From: Allium sativum
Taxonomy: Eukaryota > Streptophyta > Magnoliopsida > Asparagales > Amaryllidaceae
Reading direction: 5' to 3'
Length of the DNA stretch: 64,000 bases
Assembly: GCA_030737875.1 (NCBI GenBank)
Contig: CM060912.1
Span: 126,758,493 to 126,822,492, forward strand
Shown here: in pieces, positions 23,729 through 37,836 of the stretch
Numbering within the stretch: the stretch's first letter is position 1
Layout of the letters: each line of letters opens with the position of its first letter
Notes under the pieces: model-generated
What the model saw: only the letters and a program-made list of their open reading frames with translations
The model's database searches: none
Told to the model about the DNA's origin: nothing
Position numbers and translations under genes: made by a program

Positions 23729-25753
23729 TCTTGTAACTGATGTCGTCGCATAAGGGGTTGTAGCTAGCGAAGTAAATGGTTTGTGCAAAATTTAACCTTT
23801 TTTAATTAACTAACTATTGAGTATTGACGTTATAACACTGTACATGTTTATATTTGAAATTATGTCGAATGGTTTTACAACACACTACATTGAACCAACT
23901 GCATGGTTACTGGGTGCAGGAGGATTAACTGAACCAGTATATTCATTATCTCTTGATATTTATGTCTGGTAAAGAAATTATCCTACACTAGCATTATCTT
24001 ACTTCCCTTTATAGTATGGCAGCACCTCATATTGTAATTATCTCTTGATATTACGCCTGGTAAAGAAATTATCCTAGACTATCCATATCCCAGTTCCCCT
24101 TATAGTACGACAACATCTCATATTTTAATTGAATTTTATTCTTACCATTTATGTGTTGTAGAAATTCAGGTAGCCTTTGGGTTGAAAATGAGTTTTGGGT
24201 TTCAACATGTATTTTAAAATGCATGCTTTGTGCACGGTTATTGGGTTGATTTTTCTACCAACATTTCTTAAATTGAAAATTCAACCTGCACAAAGTTGCC
24301 TTTTTTATCACAGGGTGTTTTGTCCGGTCATAATGGCAACTTTTATTTTATGAGTAGAATGTAACCAAATAGGATTTCACATTTTGGTTGGAATTTTTAT
24401 TTTATTTTAAATAATAAATAATTTCGTTGAAAAAAAAACTAAGTTCGATCCTTTCATGTTGTCAGTTTTCACAAGGCCTAATTTTCGGGTAGAAATATTT
24501 TGTCTTTGTTAAAAAGGGGAGCGGCATATTGTATGCAGTCTACTATATCTTTTATGTCATATGTTGAACCATTTCATGTGATTGTATGGCATTAATTATT
24601 TTGTAAATTCGTAGCAAAATGGCAGTCACTTGAGAAAAATTATAACTTGATTTTGGACCGAATCTAATTTTTCAATGTATCTTTATTATTGGATTCTCAA
24701 TTCAACCTTTTTTGTGGGACCTATAGGTTTGATTTTGTTTCATGATTTGTCAAAGTTGTATATATTCAACTAGTCTACCAAAAATAATCATTTATCAAAC
24801 CAAATTTATAATAATTAAACTCCTCTAGTACCTATCATTCGCGCTAGTGATCTTCTTAATGTAAGCATAGTGTGTGCTTTGTTCTTGTTTTTTTTCAGTA
24901 AAAGTCAACTGCTATTTTGTTCGACATTAGGCAAACACTTGAAACTCCTGACCACAATACCATACGATTATCTCAGCTTAGCTTTTGTCTCTTTTATTCT
25001 AATGTTATGTTTTTATGGTGGTTTTTATGGTGGTTTTTATAGTTGTATCAGGGAGAACAGAAGACAACGCTGGCTTGGGTAGTTCTTCCTTTTCAGCCAA
25101 ATTCATTTCACATATCAGGTGCTATGGTGAGAAGCAAAGCATGTTTTCATATTTTGAAAATGATGCTACCACACAGTCTTCGCAAACAACGTAATTTTGT
25201 TACAGCTGCATGTACAATTCACTACATTAGGAAGCACTCTTTGGATGATGAGATTTTTAAAGAATTTCAAAATGATGATTTGATCCTTTTTAAAGAAAAA
25301 GAATCTTAAGTCCAATCAAAGTTTAGTTGGAGTGGATTCAACTCAAGGAGGATGACAAGATTTCAACGACAAATGGGAACATATCTGAGGAGACATGGAG
25401 GCATTTTATCATTTACACTTTTTGGTTCAATATGCATATAAGGATTTTCAATATTTCTATTGCAATTCTTGGAATTTGTGTAAGAGATCAACTTATATCT
25501 ATTGTGTTGTTTGTTCTTTGATTTTGTAACTTATAATAGACTTAACTACTTTATTTAAATGAGAACTACATGTATGTACTTATGTTATGCTTGAATCAGT
25601 TTTCATATATTTTATAATTTATATTCCGAAATATTAATTATATGAATTTAGTTAACTATTGTGATGTACGTCTAAAAATTTGAATTATGTTCGCTCTATT
25701 TTAAAATTCTAATAGAAAAGCCAAAAACCTTTTATTATGAATATATAATTTTA
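23729..25753 (+). repeat. array unit 4 (A type, trimer 1, 2025 bp)
   Basis: A-type markers: AACTGAACCAGTATATTC, CTAGCATTATC, TTTTTTGTGGGACC and a single copy of the ATT-tract block. It has a private 15-bp duplication of GGTGGTTTTTATGG near 25020, not seen in units 7 or 10. Confidence 0.9.
25052..25309 (+). pseudogene. Harbinger transposase C-terminal fragment, unit 4 (open)
   Basis: Open exon-like frame of 85 codons ending at TAA. It has LAWVVLPF instead of LARVVLPF, a substitution shared with units 7 and 10. This supports the A subfamily at protein level. Confidence 0.65.
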
Positions 25754-27811
25754 TCTTGTAACTGATGTCGTCGGATAAGGGGTTGTAGCTAGCGAATAAA
25801 TTGTTTGTGCAAAATTTTACCTTTTTTTATTAACAAACTATTGAGTATTGACGTTATAACACTGTACATGGTTATATTTTAAATTATGTTGAATGGTTTT
25901 ACACACAACATTGAACCAACTGCATGGTTACTGGGTGCAAGAGGATTGAATGAACCAGTGTATTCATTATCTCTTGATATTTTTGTCTGGCAAAGAGATT
26001 ATCCTACACTAGCCATATCTTGCTTCCCTTTATAGTATGGAAGCATCACATATTGTAATCATCTCTTGATATTATGCCTGGTAAAGAAATTATCCTACAC
26101 TAGCCATATCCAAGTTCCCCTTATAGTACGACAACATCTCATATTGTAATTGAATTTTATTCTTACCATTTATGTGTTGTAGAAATTCAGGTAGCCTTTG
26201 GGTTGAAAATGATTTTTGGGTTTCAGCATGTATTTTAAAATGCATGCTTTGTGCACGGTTATTGGGTTGATTTTTCTACCAACATTTCTAAAATTGAAAA
26301 TTCATCCTGCACAAAGTTGCCTTTTCTGTCATAGGGTGTTTTGTCCGGTCATAATGGCTACTTTTATTTTATGAGTAGAATGTAACCAAATAGGATTTCA
26401 CATTTTAGTTGGAATTTTTATTTTATTTTAAATAATAAATAATTTCGTTGAAAAAAAAAACTAAGTTTGATCCTTTCATGTTGTCGGTTTTTGCAAGGCC
26501 TAATTTTTGGGTAGAAAATATTGTCTTTGTTAAAAATGGGAGGGTCATATTGTATGCAGTATACTATATCTTGTATGTCATATGTTGAACCATTTCATGT
26601 GATTTTATGGCTTTAATTATTTTGTAAATATGTAGCAAAATGGTAGTCACTTGAGACAAATAATAACTTGATTTTGGACCGAATCTAATTTTTCAATGTA
26701 TCTTTATTATTGTTATTGCATCCTCAGATTGAATCTAATTTTTCAATGTATCTTTATTATTGGATCCTTAGTTCAACCTTTTTTGGTGGGACCTATAGGT
26801 TTGATATCGTTTCAAGATCCGTCTAAGTTGTATATACTCAACTAGTCTACCAAAAATAATCATTTATCAAACCAAATTAATAACAATTAAACTCCGCTAG
26901 CACCTATCATTCGTGCTGGTGATCTTCTTAAATTAGCATAGTGCGTGTTGTGTTCTTGCTTTTTATTAGTAAAAGTCAACTGTTATTTTGTTCGACATTA
27001 GGCAAACACTTGAAACTCCTGACCGCAATACCATATGATTATCTCAGTTTAGCTTTTGTCTCTTTTATTCTAATGTTATGTTTTTATGGTGGTTTTTCTA
27101 ATTGTATCAGGGAGAACAGAAGACAACGCTAGCTCGGGTAGTTCTTCCTTTTGAGTCAAATTCATTTCACATATCAGATGCTATGGTGAGAAGCAAAGCA
27201 TTTTTCTTATTTTTGAAATGATGCCACCATACAGTCTTCACAAACAACGTAATTTTGTTAAAGTTGCATGTATAATTCACTACATTAGGAAGCACGCTTT
27301 GGATGATGAGATTTTTAAAGAATTTCAAAATGATGATTTGATCCTTTTTGAAGAAAAAGAATCTTAAATCCAATCAAAGTTTAGCTGGAGTGGATTCAAC
27401 TCAAGGAGGATGACAAGATTTCAATGACAAATGGGAACATATCTGAGGAGACATGGCGGCATTTTATCATTTACTGTTTTTGGTTCAATATGCTTATAAG
27501 GATTTTCAATATTTCTATTGCAATTCTTGGAATTTGTGTAAGAGATCATCTTATGTCTATTGTGTTGTTTGTTCTGTGATTTTGCAACTTATAATAGACT
27601 TAACTACTTTATTTATATGAGAACTACATGTATGTACTTATGTTATGCTTGAATCAGTTTTCATATATTTTATAATTTATATTCTGAAATATTAATTATA
27701 TGAATTTAGTTAACTATTGTGCTGTACGTCTAAAAATTTGAATTATGTTCGCTCTATTTTAAAATTCTAATACAAAAGCCAAAAACCTATTATTATGAAT
27801 ATATAATTTTA
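25754..27811 (+). repeat. array unit 5 (B type, trimer 1, 2058 bp)
   Basis: B-type markers: GTCGGATAAGG, GCGAATAAATTGTTTG and GTTATTGCATCCTCAG, shared with units 8 and 11. Confidence 0.9.
27111..27367 (+). pseudogene. Harbinger transposase C-terminal fragment, unit 5 (frameshifted)
   Basis: Same exon as in other units, but one base is lost where others read GCATGTTTTCTTA (here GCATTTTTCTTA, about 27200). The frame breaks before the LRKQR segment. Confidence 0.62.
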
Positions 27812-29873
27812 TCATGTAACTGATGTCGTCGCATAATGGGTTGTAGCTAGTGAAGTAAATGGTTTGTGCAAAATTTAACCTTTTTTTTATTAACTTACTA
27901 TTGAGTATTGACGTTATAATACTGTACATGGTTATATTTGAAACTATGTCGAATGGTTTTACAACACACTACATTGAACCAACTGCATGGTTACTGGGCT
28001 GCATGAGAATTGAATGAACTAGTGTATTCATTATCTCTTGGTATTTATGTCTGATAAAGAAATAATCCTACTCTAGCCATATCTTACTTCCTTTTATAGT
28101 ATGGCAGTACCTCATATTGTAATTATCTCTTGATATTACGCCTGGTAAAGAAATTATCCTAGACTAGCCATGTCCCATTTCCCCTTATTATACGACAACA
28201 TCTCATATTGTAATTGAATTTTATTCTTACCATTTATGTGTTGTAGATATTCAGGTAGCCTTTGGGTTGAAAATGAGTTTTGGGTTTCAACATGTATTTT
28301 AAAATGCATGCTTTGTGCACGGTTATTGGGTTGATTTTTCTACCAACATTTCTTAAATTGAAAATTCATCCTGCACAAAGTTGCCTTTTTATCACATGGT
28401 GTTTTGTCCGGTCATAATGGCTACTTTTATTTTATGACTAGAATGTAACCAAATAGGATTTCACATTTTGGTTGGAATTTTTATTTTATTTTAAATAATA
28501 AATAATTTCTTTGAAAAAAAAACTAAGTTTGATCCTTTCATGTTGTCGGTTTTCGCAAGGCCTAATTTTTTGGTAGACAATATTTTCTCTTTGTTAAAAT
28601 GGGGCAGGTCATATTGTATGCAGTCTACTATATCTTGTATGTCATATGTTGAACCATTTCGTGTGATTGTATGGCATTAATTATTTTGTAAATTCGTAGC
28701 AAAATGGCAGTCACTTGAGAAAAATTATAACTTGATTTGGACCGAATCTAATTTTTCAGTGTATCTTTATTATTATTATGGGATCCTCAGATGGAATCTA
28801 ATTTTTCAATGTATCTTTATTATTGGATCCTCAGTTCAACCTTTTTTGGTGGGACCTATAGGTTTGATTTTGTTTCAAGATCCGTCTAAGTTGTATATAT
28901 TCAACTAGTCTACCAAAATAATTAGTTATCAAACCAAATTTATAATAATTAAACTCTGCTAGTACCTATCGTTCGCACTGGTGATCTTCTTAATGTAAGC
29001 ATAGTGCGTGCTATGTTCTTGCTTTTTATCAGTAAAAGTCAACTGCTATTTTGTTCGACATTAGGAAAACACTTGAAACTCCTGAACGCAATACCATATG
29101 AATATCTCAGTTTAGCTTTTGTCTCTTTTATTCTAATGTTAAGTTTTTATGGTGGTTTATATAATTGTATCAGGGAGAACAGAAGACAACGCTAGCTCGG
29201 GTCGTTCTTCCTTTTGAGCCAAATTAATTTTACATATCAGGTGCTATGGTGAGAAGCAAAGCATGTTTTCTTATTTTGAAAATGATGCCACCATACAGTC
29301 TTCGCAAACAACGTAATTTTGTTACAACTGCATGTATAAGGAAGCACGCTTTGGATGATGAGATTTTTAAAGAATTTCAAAATGATGATTTGATCCTTTT
29401 TGAAGAAAAAGAATCTTAAATTCAATCAAAGTTTAGTTGGAGTGGATTCAACTCAAGGAGGATGACAAGATTTCAACGACAAATGGGAACATATCTGAGG
29501 AAACATGGCGGCATTTTATCATTTACCATTTTTGGTTCAATATGCTTATAAGGATTTTCAATATTTCTATTGTAATTCTTGGAATTTGTGTAAGAGATCA
29601 ACTTATATCTATTGTGTTGTTTGTTCTTTAATTTTCTAACTTATAATAAACTTACCTACTTTATTTATATGAGAACTACATGTATGTACTTATGTTATGC
29701 TTCAATCAGCTTTCATATATTTTATAATTTATATTCTGAAATATTAAATATTTGAATTTAGTTAATTGTTGAGATGTGCGTCTAAAAATTTGAATTATGT
29801 TCGCTCTGTTTTAAAATTCAAATACAAAAGCCAAAAACCTATTATTATGAATATATAATTTTATCCTGTAACT
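27812..29873 (+). repeat. array unit 6 (C type, trimer 1, 2062 bp)
   Basis: C-type markers: GTTATAATACTGTACAT, GATAAAGAAATAATCC and TGTTAAGTTTTTATGG, shared with units 9 and 12. The unit-start word has a private A (TCATGTAAC). Confidence 0.9.
29174..29419 (+). pseudogene. Harbinger transposase C-terminal fragment, unit 6 (stop and 12-bp deletion)
   Basis: An in-frame TAA replaces the TCA codon after CCAAAT at about 29226, and 12 bp (the IHYI region) are deleted near 29337. Both lesions are private to this unit. Confidence 0.62.
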
Positions 29874-31876
29874 GATGTCGTCGCATAAGGGTTTGTAGCA
29901 AGCGAAGTTAATGGTTTGTGCAAGATTTAAACTTTTTTTATTAACTAACTATTGAGTATTGATGTTATAACACTGTACATGTTTATATTTGAAATTATGT
30001 CGAATGGTTTTACAACACACTACATTGAACCAACTGCATGGTTACTGGGCGTAGGAGGATTAACTGAACCAGTATATTCATTATCTCTAGATATTTATGT
30101 CTGGTAAAGAAATTATCCTACACTAGCATTATCTTACTTCCCTTTATAGTATGGCAGCACCTCATATTGTAATTATCTCTTGATATTACGCCTGGTAAAG
30201 AAATTATCCTAGACTAGCCATATCCCAGTTCCCCTTATAGTACGACAACATCTCATATTGTAATTGAATTTTATTCTTACCATTTATGTGTTGTAGAAAT
30301 TCAGGTAGCCTTTGGGTTGAAAATGAGTTTTGGGTTTCAACATGTATTTTAAAATGCATGCTTTGTGCACGGTTATTGGGTTGATTTTTCTACCAACATT
30401 TCTTAAATTGAAAATTCAACCTGCACAAAGTTGCCTTTTTTATCACAGGGTGTTTTGTCCGGTCATAATGGCTACTTTTATTTTAGGAGTAGAATGTAAC
30501 CAAATAGGATTTCACATTTTGGTTGGAATTTTTATTTTATTTTAAATAATAAATAATTTCGTTGAAGAAAAACTAAGTTTGATCATTTCATGTTGTCAGT
30601 TTTCGCAAGGCCTAATTTTCTGGTAGAAAATATTTTGTCTTTGTTAAAAAGGGGAGCGGCATATTGTATGCAGTCTACTATATCTTGTATGTCATATGTT
30701 GAACCATTTCATGTGATTGTATGGCATTAATTATTTTGTAAATTCGTAGCAAAATGGCAGTCACTTGAGAAAAATTATAACTTAATTTTGGACCGAATCT
30801 AATTTTTCAATGTATCTTTATTATTGGATCCTCAGTTCAACCTTTTTTGTGGGACCTATAGGTTTGATTTTGTTTCATGATTTGTCAAAGTTGTATATAT
30901 TCAACTAGTCTACCAAAAATAATCATTTATCAAACCAAATTTATAATAATTAAACTCCTCTAGTACCTATCGTTCGCGCTGGTGATCTTCTTAATGTAAG
31001 CATAGTGTGTGCTTTGTTCTTGCTTTTTATCAGTAAAAGTCAACTGCTATTTTGTTCTACATTAGGAAAACACTTGAAACTCCTGACCGCAATACCATAT
31101 GATTATCTCAGTTTAGCTTTTGTCTCTTTTATTCTAATGTTATGTTTTTGTGGTGGTTTTTATTGTTGTATCAGGGAGAACAGAAGATAACGCTGGCTTG
31201 GGTAGTTCTTCCTTTTGAGCCAAATTCATTTCACATATCTCGTGCAATGGTGAGAAGCAAAGCATGTTTTCTTATTTTGGAAATGATGCCACCACACAGT
31301 CTTCGCAAACAACGTAATTTTGTTACAGTTGCATGTATAATTCACTACATTAGGAAGCACGCTTTGGATGATGAGATTTTTAAAGAATTTCAAAATGATG
31401 ATTTGATCCTTTTTAAAGAAAAAGAATCTTAAGTCCAATCAAAGTTTAGTTGGAGTGGATTCAACTCAAGGAGGATGACAAGATTTCAACGACAAATGGG
31501 AACATATCTGAGGAGACATGGAGGCATTTTATCATTTACTCTTTTTGGTTCAATATGCTTATAAGGATTTTCAATATTTCTATTGCAATTGTTGGAATTT
31601 GTGTAAGAGATCAACTTATATCTATTGTGTTGTTTGTTCTTTGATTTTGTAACTTATAATAGACTTAACTACTTTATTTAAATGAGAACTACATGTATGT
31701 ACTTATGTTATGCTTGAATCAGTTTTCATATATTTTATAATTTATATTCCGAAATATTGATTATATGAATTTAGTTAACTATTGCTATGTACGTCTAAAA
31801 ATTTGAATTATGTTCGCTCTATTTTAAAATTCTAATAGAAAAGCCAAAAACCTATTATTATGAATATATAATTTTA
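29874..31876 (+). repeat. array unit 7 (A type, trimer 2, 2003 bp)
   Basis: Carries the A-type marker set and the single ATT-tract block. It is the shortest unit. Confidence 0.9.
31175..31432 (+). pseudogene. Harbinger transposase C-terminal fragment, unit 7 (open)
   Basis: Open exon-like frame with QKITLAWVV and LILEMMPPHSLRKQR, ending at TAA 31430-31432. Confidence 0.65.
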
Positions 31877-33940
31877 TCTTGTAACTGATGTCGTCGGATA
31901 AGGGGTTGAAGCTAGCGAATAAATTGTTTGTGCAAAATTTAACCTTTTTTTATTAACAAACTATTGAGTATTGACGTTATAACACTGTACATATTTATAT
32001 TTTAAATTATGTTGAATGGTTTTACAACACACTACATTGAACCAACTGCAAGGTCACTAGGTGCAGAAGGATTGAATGAACCAGTGTATTCATTATCTCT
32101 TGATATTTATGTCTAGCAAAGAAATTATCCTACACTAGCCATATTTTGCTTCCCTAAATAGCATGGCAGCATCTCATATTGTAATCATCTCTTGATATTA
32201 CGCCTGGTAAAGAAATTATCCTACACTAGCCATATCCAAGTTCCCCTTATAGTACGACAACATCTCATATTGTAACTGAATTTTATTCTTACCATTTATG
32301 CGTTGTAGAAATTCAGGTAGCCTTTGGGTTGAAAATGAGTTTTGGGTTTCAGCATGTATTTTAAAATGCATGCTTTGTGCACGGTTATTGGGTTGATTTT
32401 TCTACCAACATTTCTAAAATTGAAAATTCATCCTGCACAAAGTTGCCTTTTCTGTCATAGGGTGTTTTGTCAGGTCATAATGGCTACTTTTATTTTATGA
32501 GTAGAATGTAACCAAATAGGATTTCACATTTTAGTTGGAATTTTTATTTTATTTTAAATAATAAATAATTTCTTTGAAGAAAAAACTAAGTTTGATCCTT
32601 TCATGTTGTCGGTTTTCGCAAGGCCTAATTTTTGGGTAGAAAATATTTTGTCTTTGTTAAAAATGGGAGGGTCATATTGTATGCAGTATACTATATCTTG
32701 TATGCCATATGTTGAACCATTTCATGTGATTTTATGGCTTTAATTATTTTGTAAATATGTAGCAAAATGGCAGTCACTTGAGACAAAAAATAACTTGATT
32801 TTGGACCGATTCTAATTTTTCAATGTATCTTTATTATTGTTATTGCATCCTCAGATTGAATCTAATTTTTCAATGTATCTTTATTATTGGATCCTTAGTT
32901 CAACCTTTTTTGGTGGGACATATAGGTTTGATATTGTTTCAAGATCCGTCTAAGTTGTATATACTCAACTAGTCTACCAAAAATAATCATTTATCAAACA
33001 ATATTTATAACAATTAAACTCTGCTAGTACCTATCATTCGTGCTGGTGATCTTGTTAAATTAAGCATAGTGTGTGTTGTGTTCTTGCTTTTTATCAGTAA
33101 AAGTCAACTGTTATTTGGTTCGACATTAGGCAAACACTTGAAACTCCTGACCGCAATACCATATGATTATCTCAGTTTAGCTTTTGTCTCTTTTATTCTA
33201 ATGTTATGTTTTTATGGTGGTTATTGTAATTGTATCAGGGAGAACAGAAGACAACGCTAGCTCGGGTAGTCCTTCCTTTTGAGTCAAATTCATTTCACAT
33301 ATCAGGTGCTATGGTGAGAAGCAAAGCATGTTTTCTTATTTTGGAAATGATGCCACCATACAGTCTTCGCAAACGACGTAATTTTGTTACAGTTGCATGT
33401 ATAATTCACTACATTAGGAAGCACGCTTTGGATGATGAGATTTTTAAAGAATTTCAAAATGATGATTTGATCCTTTTTGAAGAAAAAGAATCTTAAATCC
33501 AATCAAAGTTTAGTTGGAGTGGATTCAACTCAAGGAGGATGACAAGATTTCAATGACAAATGAGAACATATCTGAGGAGACATGGCGGCATTTTATCATT
33601 TACTTTTTTTGGTTCAGTATGCTTATAAGGATTTTCAATATTTCTATTGCAATTCTTGGAATTTGTGTAAGAGATCAACTTATATTTATTGTGTGGTTTG
33701 TTCTTTGATTTTGCAACTTATAATAGACTTAACTACTTTATTTATATGAGAACTACATGTATGTACTTATGTTATGCTTGAATCAGTTTTCATATATTTT
33801 ATAATTTATATTCTGAAATATTAATTATATGAATTTAGTTAAGTATTGTGATGTACGTCTAAAAATTTGAATTATGTTCGCTCTATTTTAAAATTCTAAT
33901 ACAAAAGCCAAAAACCTATTATTATGAATATATAATTTTA
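31877..33940 (+). repeat. array unit 8 (B type, trimer 2, 2064 bp)
   Basis: Carries the B-type marker set, with GGGACATATAGG shared with unit 11. Confidence 0.9.
33239..33496 (+). pseudogene. Harbinger transposase C-terminal fragment, unit 8 (open)
   Basis: Open exon-like frame with LPFESNSFH and LRKRRNFV. The ESNSFH variant is shared with unit 11 (B subfamily). Confidence 0.65.
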
Positions 33941-36004
33941 TCCTGTAACTGATGTCGTCGCATAAGGGGTTGTAGCGAGCGAAGTAAATGGTTTGTGCAA
34001 AATTTAACCTTTTTTTTATTAACTTACTATTGAGTGTTGACGTTATAATACTGTACATAGTTATATTTGTAACTATGTCGAATGGTTTTACAACACACTA
34101 CATTGAACCAACTGCATGGTTACTGGGTTGCAGAAGGATTGAATGAACCAGTGTATTCATTTTCTCTTGGTATTTATGTCTGATAAAGAAATAATCCTAC
34201 ACTAGCCATATCTTACTTCCTTTTATAGTATGGCAGCACCTCATATTGTAATTATCTCTTGATATTACGCCTGGTAAAGAAATTATTCTAGACTAGACAT
34301 GTCCCAGTTCCCCTTATTGTTCGACAACATCTCATATTGTAATTGAATTTTATTCTTACCATTTATGTGTTGTTGATATTCAGGTAGCCTTTGGGTTGAA
34401 AATGAGTTTTGGGTTTCAACATGTATTTTAAAATGCATGCTTTGTGCACGGTTATTGGGTTGATTTTTCTACCAACATTTCTAAAATTGAAAATTCATCC
34501 TGCAAAAAGTTGCCTTTTTTATCACATGGTGTTTTGTCCGGTCATAATGGCTACTTTTATTTTATGACTATAATGTAACCAAATAGGATTTCACATTTTG
34601 GTTGGAATTTTTATTTTATTTTAAATAATAAATAATTTCTTTGAAAAAAAAAACTAAGTTTGTTCCTTTCATGTTGTCAGTTTTCGCAAGGCCTAATTTT
34701 TAGGTAGAAAATATTCTCTTTGTTAAAATGGGGAGGTCATATTGTATGCAGTCTACTATATCTTGTATGTCATATGTTGAACCATTTCATGTGATTGTAT
34801 GGCATTAATTATTTTGTAAATTCGTAGCAAAATGGCAGTCACTAGAGAAAAATTATAACTTGATTTTGGACCGAATCCAATTTTTCAGTGTATCTTTATT
34901 ATTATTATGGGATCTTCAGATTGAGTCTAATTTTTCAATGTATCTTTATTATTGGATCCTGAGTTCAACCTTTTTTGGTGGGACCTATAGGTTTGATTTT
35001 GTTTCAAGATCCGTCTAAGTTGTATATATTCAACTAGTCTACCAAAATAATTATTTATCAAACCAAATTTATAATAATTAAACTCCGCTAGTACCTATCG
35101 TTCGTGCTGGTGATCTTCTTAATGTAAGCATAGCGCGTGATATGTTCTTGCTTTTTATCAGTAAAAGTCAACTGCTATTTTGTTCGACATTAGGAAAACA
35201 CTTGAAACTCCTGACTGCAATACCATATGATTATCTCAGTTTAGCTTTTGTCTCTTTTATTCTAATGTTAAGTTTTTATGGTGGTTTTTATAATTGTATC
35301 AGGGAGAACAGAAGACAACGCTAGCTCGGGTCGTTCTTCCTTTTGAGCCAAATTCATTTTACATATCAGGTGCTATGGTGAGAAGCAAAGCATGTTTTCT
35401 TATTTTGAAAATGATGCCACCATACAGTCTTCGCAAACAACGTAATTTTGTTATATCTGCACGTATAATTCACTACATTAGGAAGCACGCTTTGGATGAT
35501 GAGATTTTTAAAGAATTTCAAAATGATGATTTGATCCTTTTTGAAGAAAAAGAATCTTAAATTCAATCAAAGTTTAATTGGAGTGGATTCAACTCAAGGA
35601 GGATGACAAGATTTCAACGACAAATGGGAACATATCTGTGGAAACATGGCGGCATTTTATCATTTACCATTTTTGGTTCAATATGCTTATAAGGATTTTC
35701 AATATTTCTATTGTAATTCTTGGAATTTGTGTAAGAGATCAACTTATATCTATTGTGTTGTTTGTTCTTTAATTTTCTAACTTATAATAAACTTAACTAC
35801 TTTATTTATATGAGAACTACATGTATGTACTTATGTTATGCTTGAATCAGCTTTCATATAGTTTATAATTTATATTCTGAAATATTAAATATATGAATTT
35901 AGTTAACTATTGTGATGTGCGTCTAAAATTTTGAATTATGTTCGCTCTGTTTTAAAATTCAAATACAAAAGCCAAAAACCTATTATTATGAATATATAAT
36001 TTTA
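33941..36004 (+). repeat. array unit 9 (C type, trimer 2, 2064 bp)
   Basis: Carries the C-type marker set (GTTATAATACTGTACAT, GATAAAGAAATAATCC, TGTTAAGTTTTTATGG). Confidence 0.9.
35303..35560 (+). pseudogene. Harbinger transposase C-terminal fragment, unit 9 (open)
   Basis: Open exon-like frame with EPNSFYISG, shared with unit 12 (C subfamily), and private FVISARIIHYIR. It ends at TAA 35558-35560. Confidence 0.65.
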
Positions 36005-36744
36005 TCTTGTAACTGATGTCGTCGCATAAGGGGTTGTAGCTTGCGAAGTAAATGGTTTATGCAAAATTTAATTTTTTTTTATTAAATAACTATTGAGTAT
36101 TGACGTTATAACACTGTACATGTTTATATTTGAAATTATGTCAAATGGTTTTACAACACACTACATTGAACCAACTGCATGGTTACTGGGTGCAGGAGGA
36201 TTAACTGAACCAGTATATTCATTATCTCTTGATATTTATGTCTGGTAAAGAAATTATCCTTCACTAGCATTATCTTACTTCCCTTTATAGTATGGCAGCA
36301 CCTCATATTGTAATTATCTCTTGATATTACGCCTGGTAAAGAAATTATCCTAGACTAGCCATATCCGAGTTCCCCTTATAGTACGACAACATCTCATATT
36401 GTAATTAAATTTTATTCTTACCATTTATGTGTTGTAGAAATTCAGGTAGTCTTTGGGTTGAAAATGAGTTTTGGGTTTCAACATGTATTTTAAAATGCAT
36501 GCTTTGTGCACGGTTATTGGGTTGATTTTTCTACCTACATTTCTTAAATTGAAAATTCATCCTGCACAAAGTTGCCTTTTTTATCACAGGGTGTTTTGTC
36601 CGGTCATAATGGCTACTTTTATTTTATGAGTAGAATGTAACCAAATAGGATTTCACATTTTGGTTGGAATTTTTATTTTATTTTAAATAATAAATAATTT
36701 CGTTGAAAAAAAACTAAGTTTGATCCTTTCATGTCACTACAAGA

Positions 36745-36990
36745 AAAACGGAGATTAGCGACAGATTTTTAGCAGCGGAAAATTCCGTCGCTAATTAGTG
36801 GCGGATTTCCGTGGGCTTTGTAAGAGAAAATATTTTGGATTTTATATGTTATCTTATTATAAATTATTACCGTCGAATACTAATTCTGTCGGTAAATCAA
36901 CGGAAATTGCAGCTCTTTACCGTCATATAATATTTGACACTAAATTCCGTTGCTAATAGAGTCGGATTACCGTCGACATAATTTTGAAGC
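36745..36990. repeat. left subterminal CCGTCG motif cluster of CACTA 2
   Basis: Repeated words in both orientations: TTAGCGACAGA, TCCGTCGCTAATTAG, TACCGTCGAATA, TCTGTCGGTAAAT, TTCCGTTGCTAATA. A mirrored cluster lies at 41155-41530. They are likely binding sites for the mobilising transposase. Confidence 0.7.
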
Positions 36991-37827
36991 TATTTTCCTG
37001 CAGTTTTCCAAGAGATTTGAAACGAACTTTTATATTTTTTATTTATTAAATGTTTTAAATTTGTGTTATTACCTAGTAATTAATTAGTAAATTTAAATTT
37101 TAAATAATTAATGTTAATAATACATTAGTAATTAATAATAAATAATGACTATTATAAGTAAATAAAATTCAATAGTTAATGCTGATTTTTTTTTTGAAAA
37201 TTAATGCTGATTAATTATTAATTACTATATAATATTAACTATTTTACAAATCCTTATTTCTTAATTAAAATTTGGGAAGTTTATGTGTTACTTTTCATGG
37301 TTGATTAACAATTAATAATTTATAATTTCTAATCATTGTTAATCAATCATTATTTTTTATATTCAATATTTTAAAAAACAAAATTTAACAAATAAAAATT
37401 TCAATTTATTGATTAATATTAAATGAATACTGTCTTGCAATTTTTTTTACGAATACTATTGATTATGTTATGAGTAATATTAATTATTTAGTAATTAATA
37501 ATTTGTATCGAATAATTATTATCAATATTCCATAATTAATATTTAACGTTTAATGTTTAGATGATTAATATTAAAGAATTAATAATTAAATATAATTAAT
37601 ATGTAATATTTGATAATAAACAGATAATAAATAAAAAGTTAAAATTAATAGTTACCATTAAATAATTAACAATATGAAGTATTGTTTTAATAAAGTTGGA
37701 AAATTTTGTAATAAATTTAGAATAATTCATAAAAATCAAAAACAAAATTTTAAATTTTCATCGAATTACAATATGAAATAGAATTATAACTTCTATAAAA
37801 TTTGAAATTTTATAAGATTTAATCATT
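36991..37827. other. very AT-rich CACTA 2 interior, no gene seen
   Basis: Dominated by ATTAATAATTA-type words with no coding potential. Confidence 0.6.
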
Positions 37828-37836
37828 TATATATAA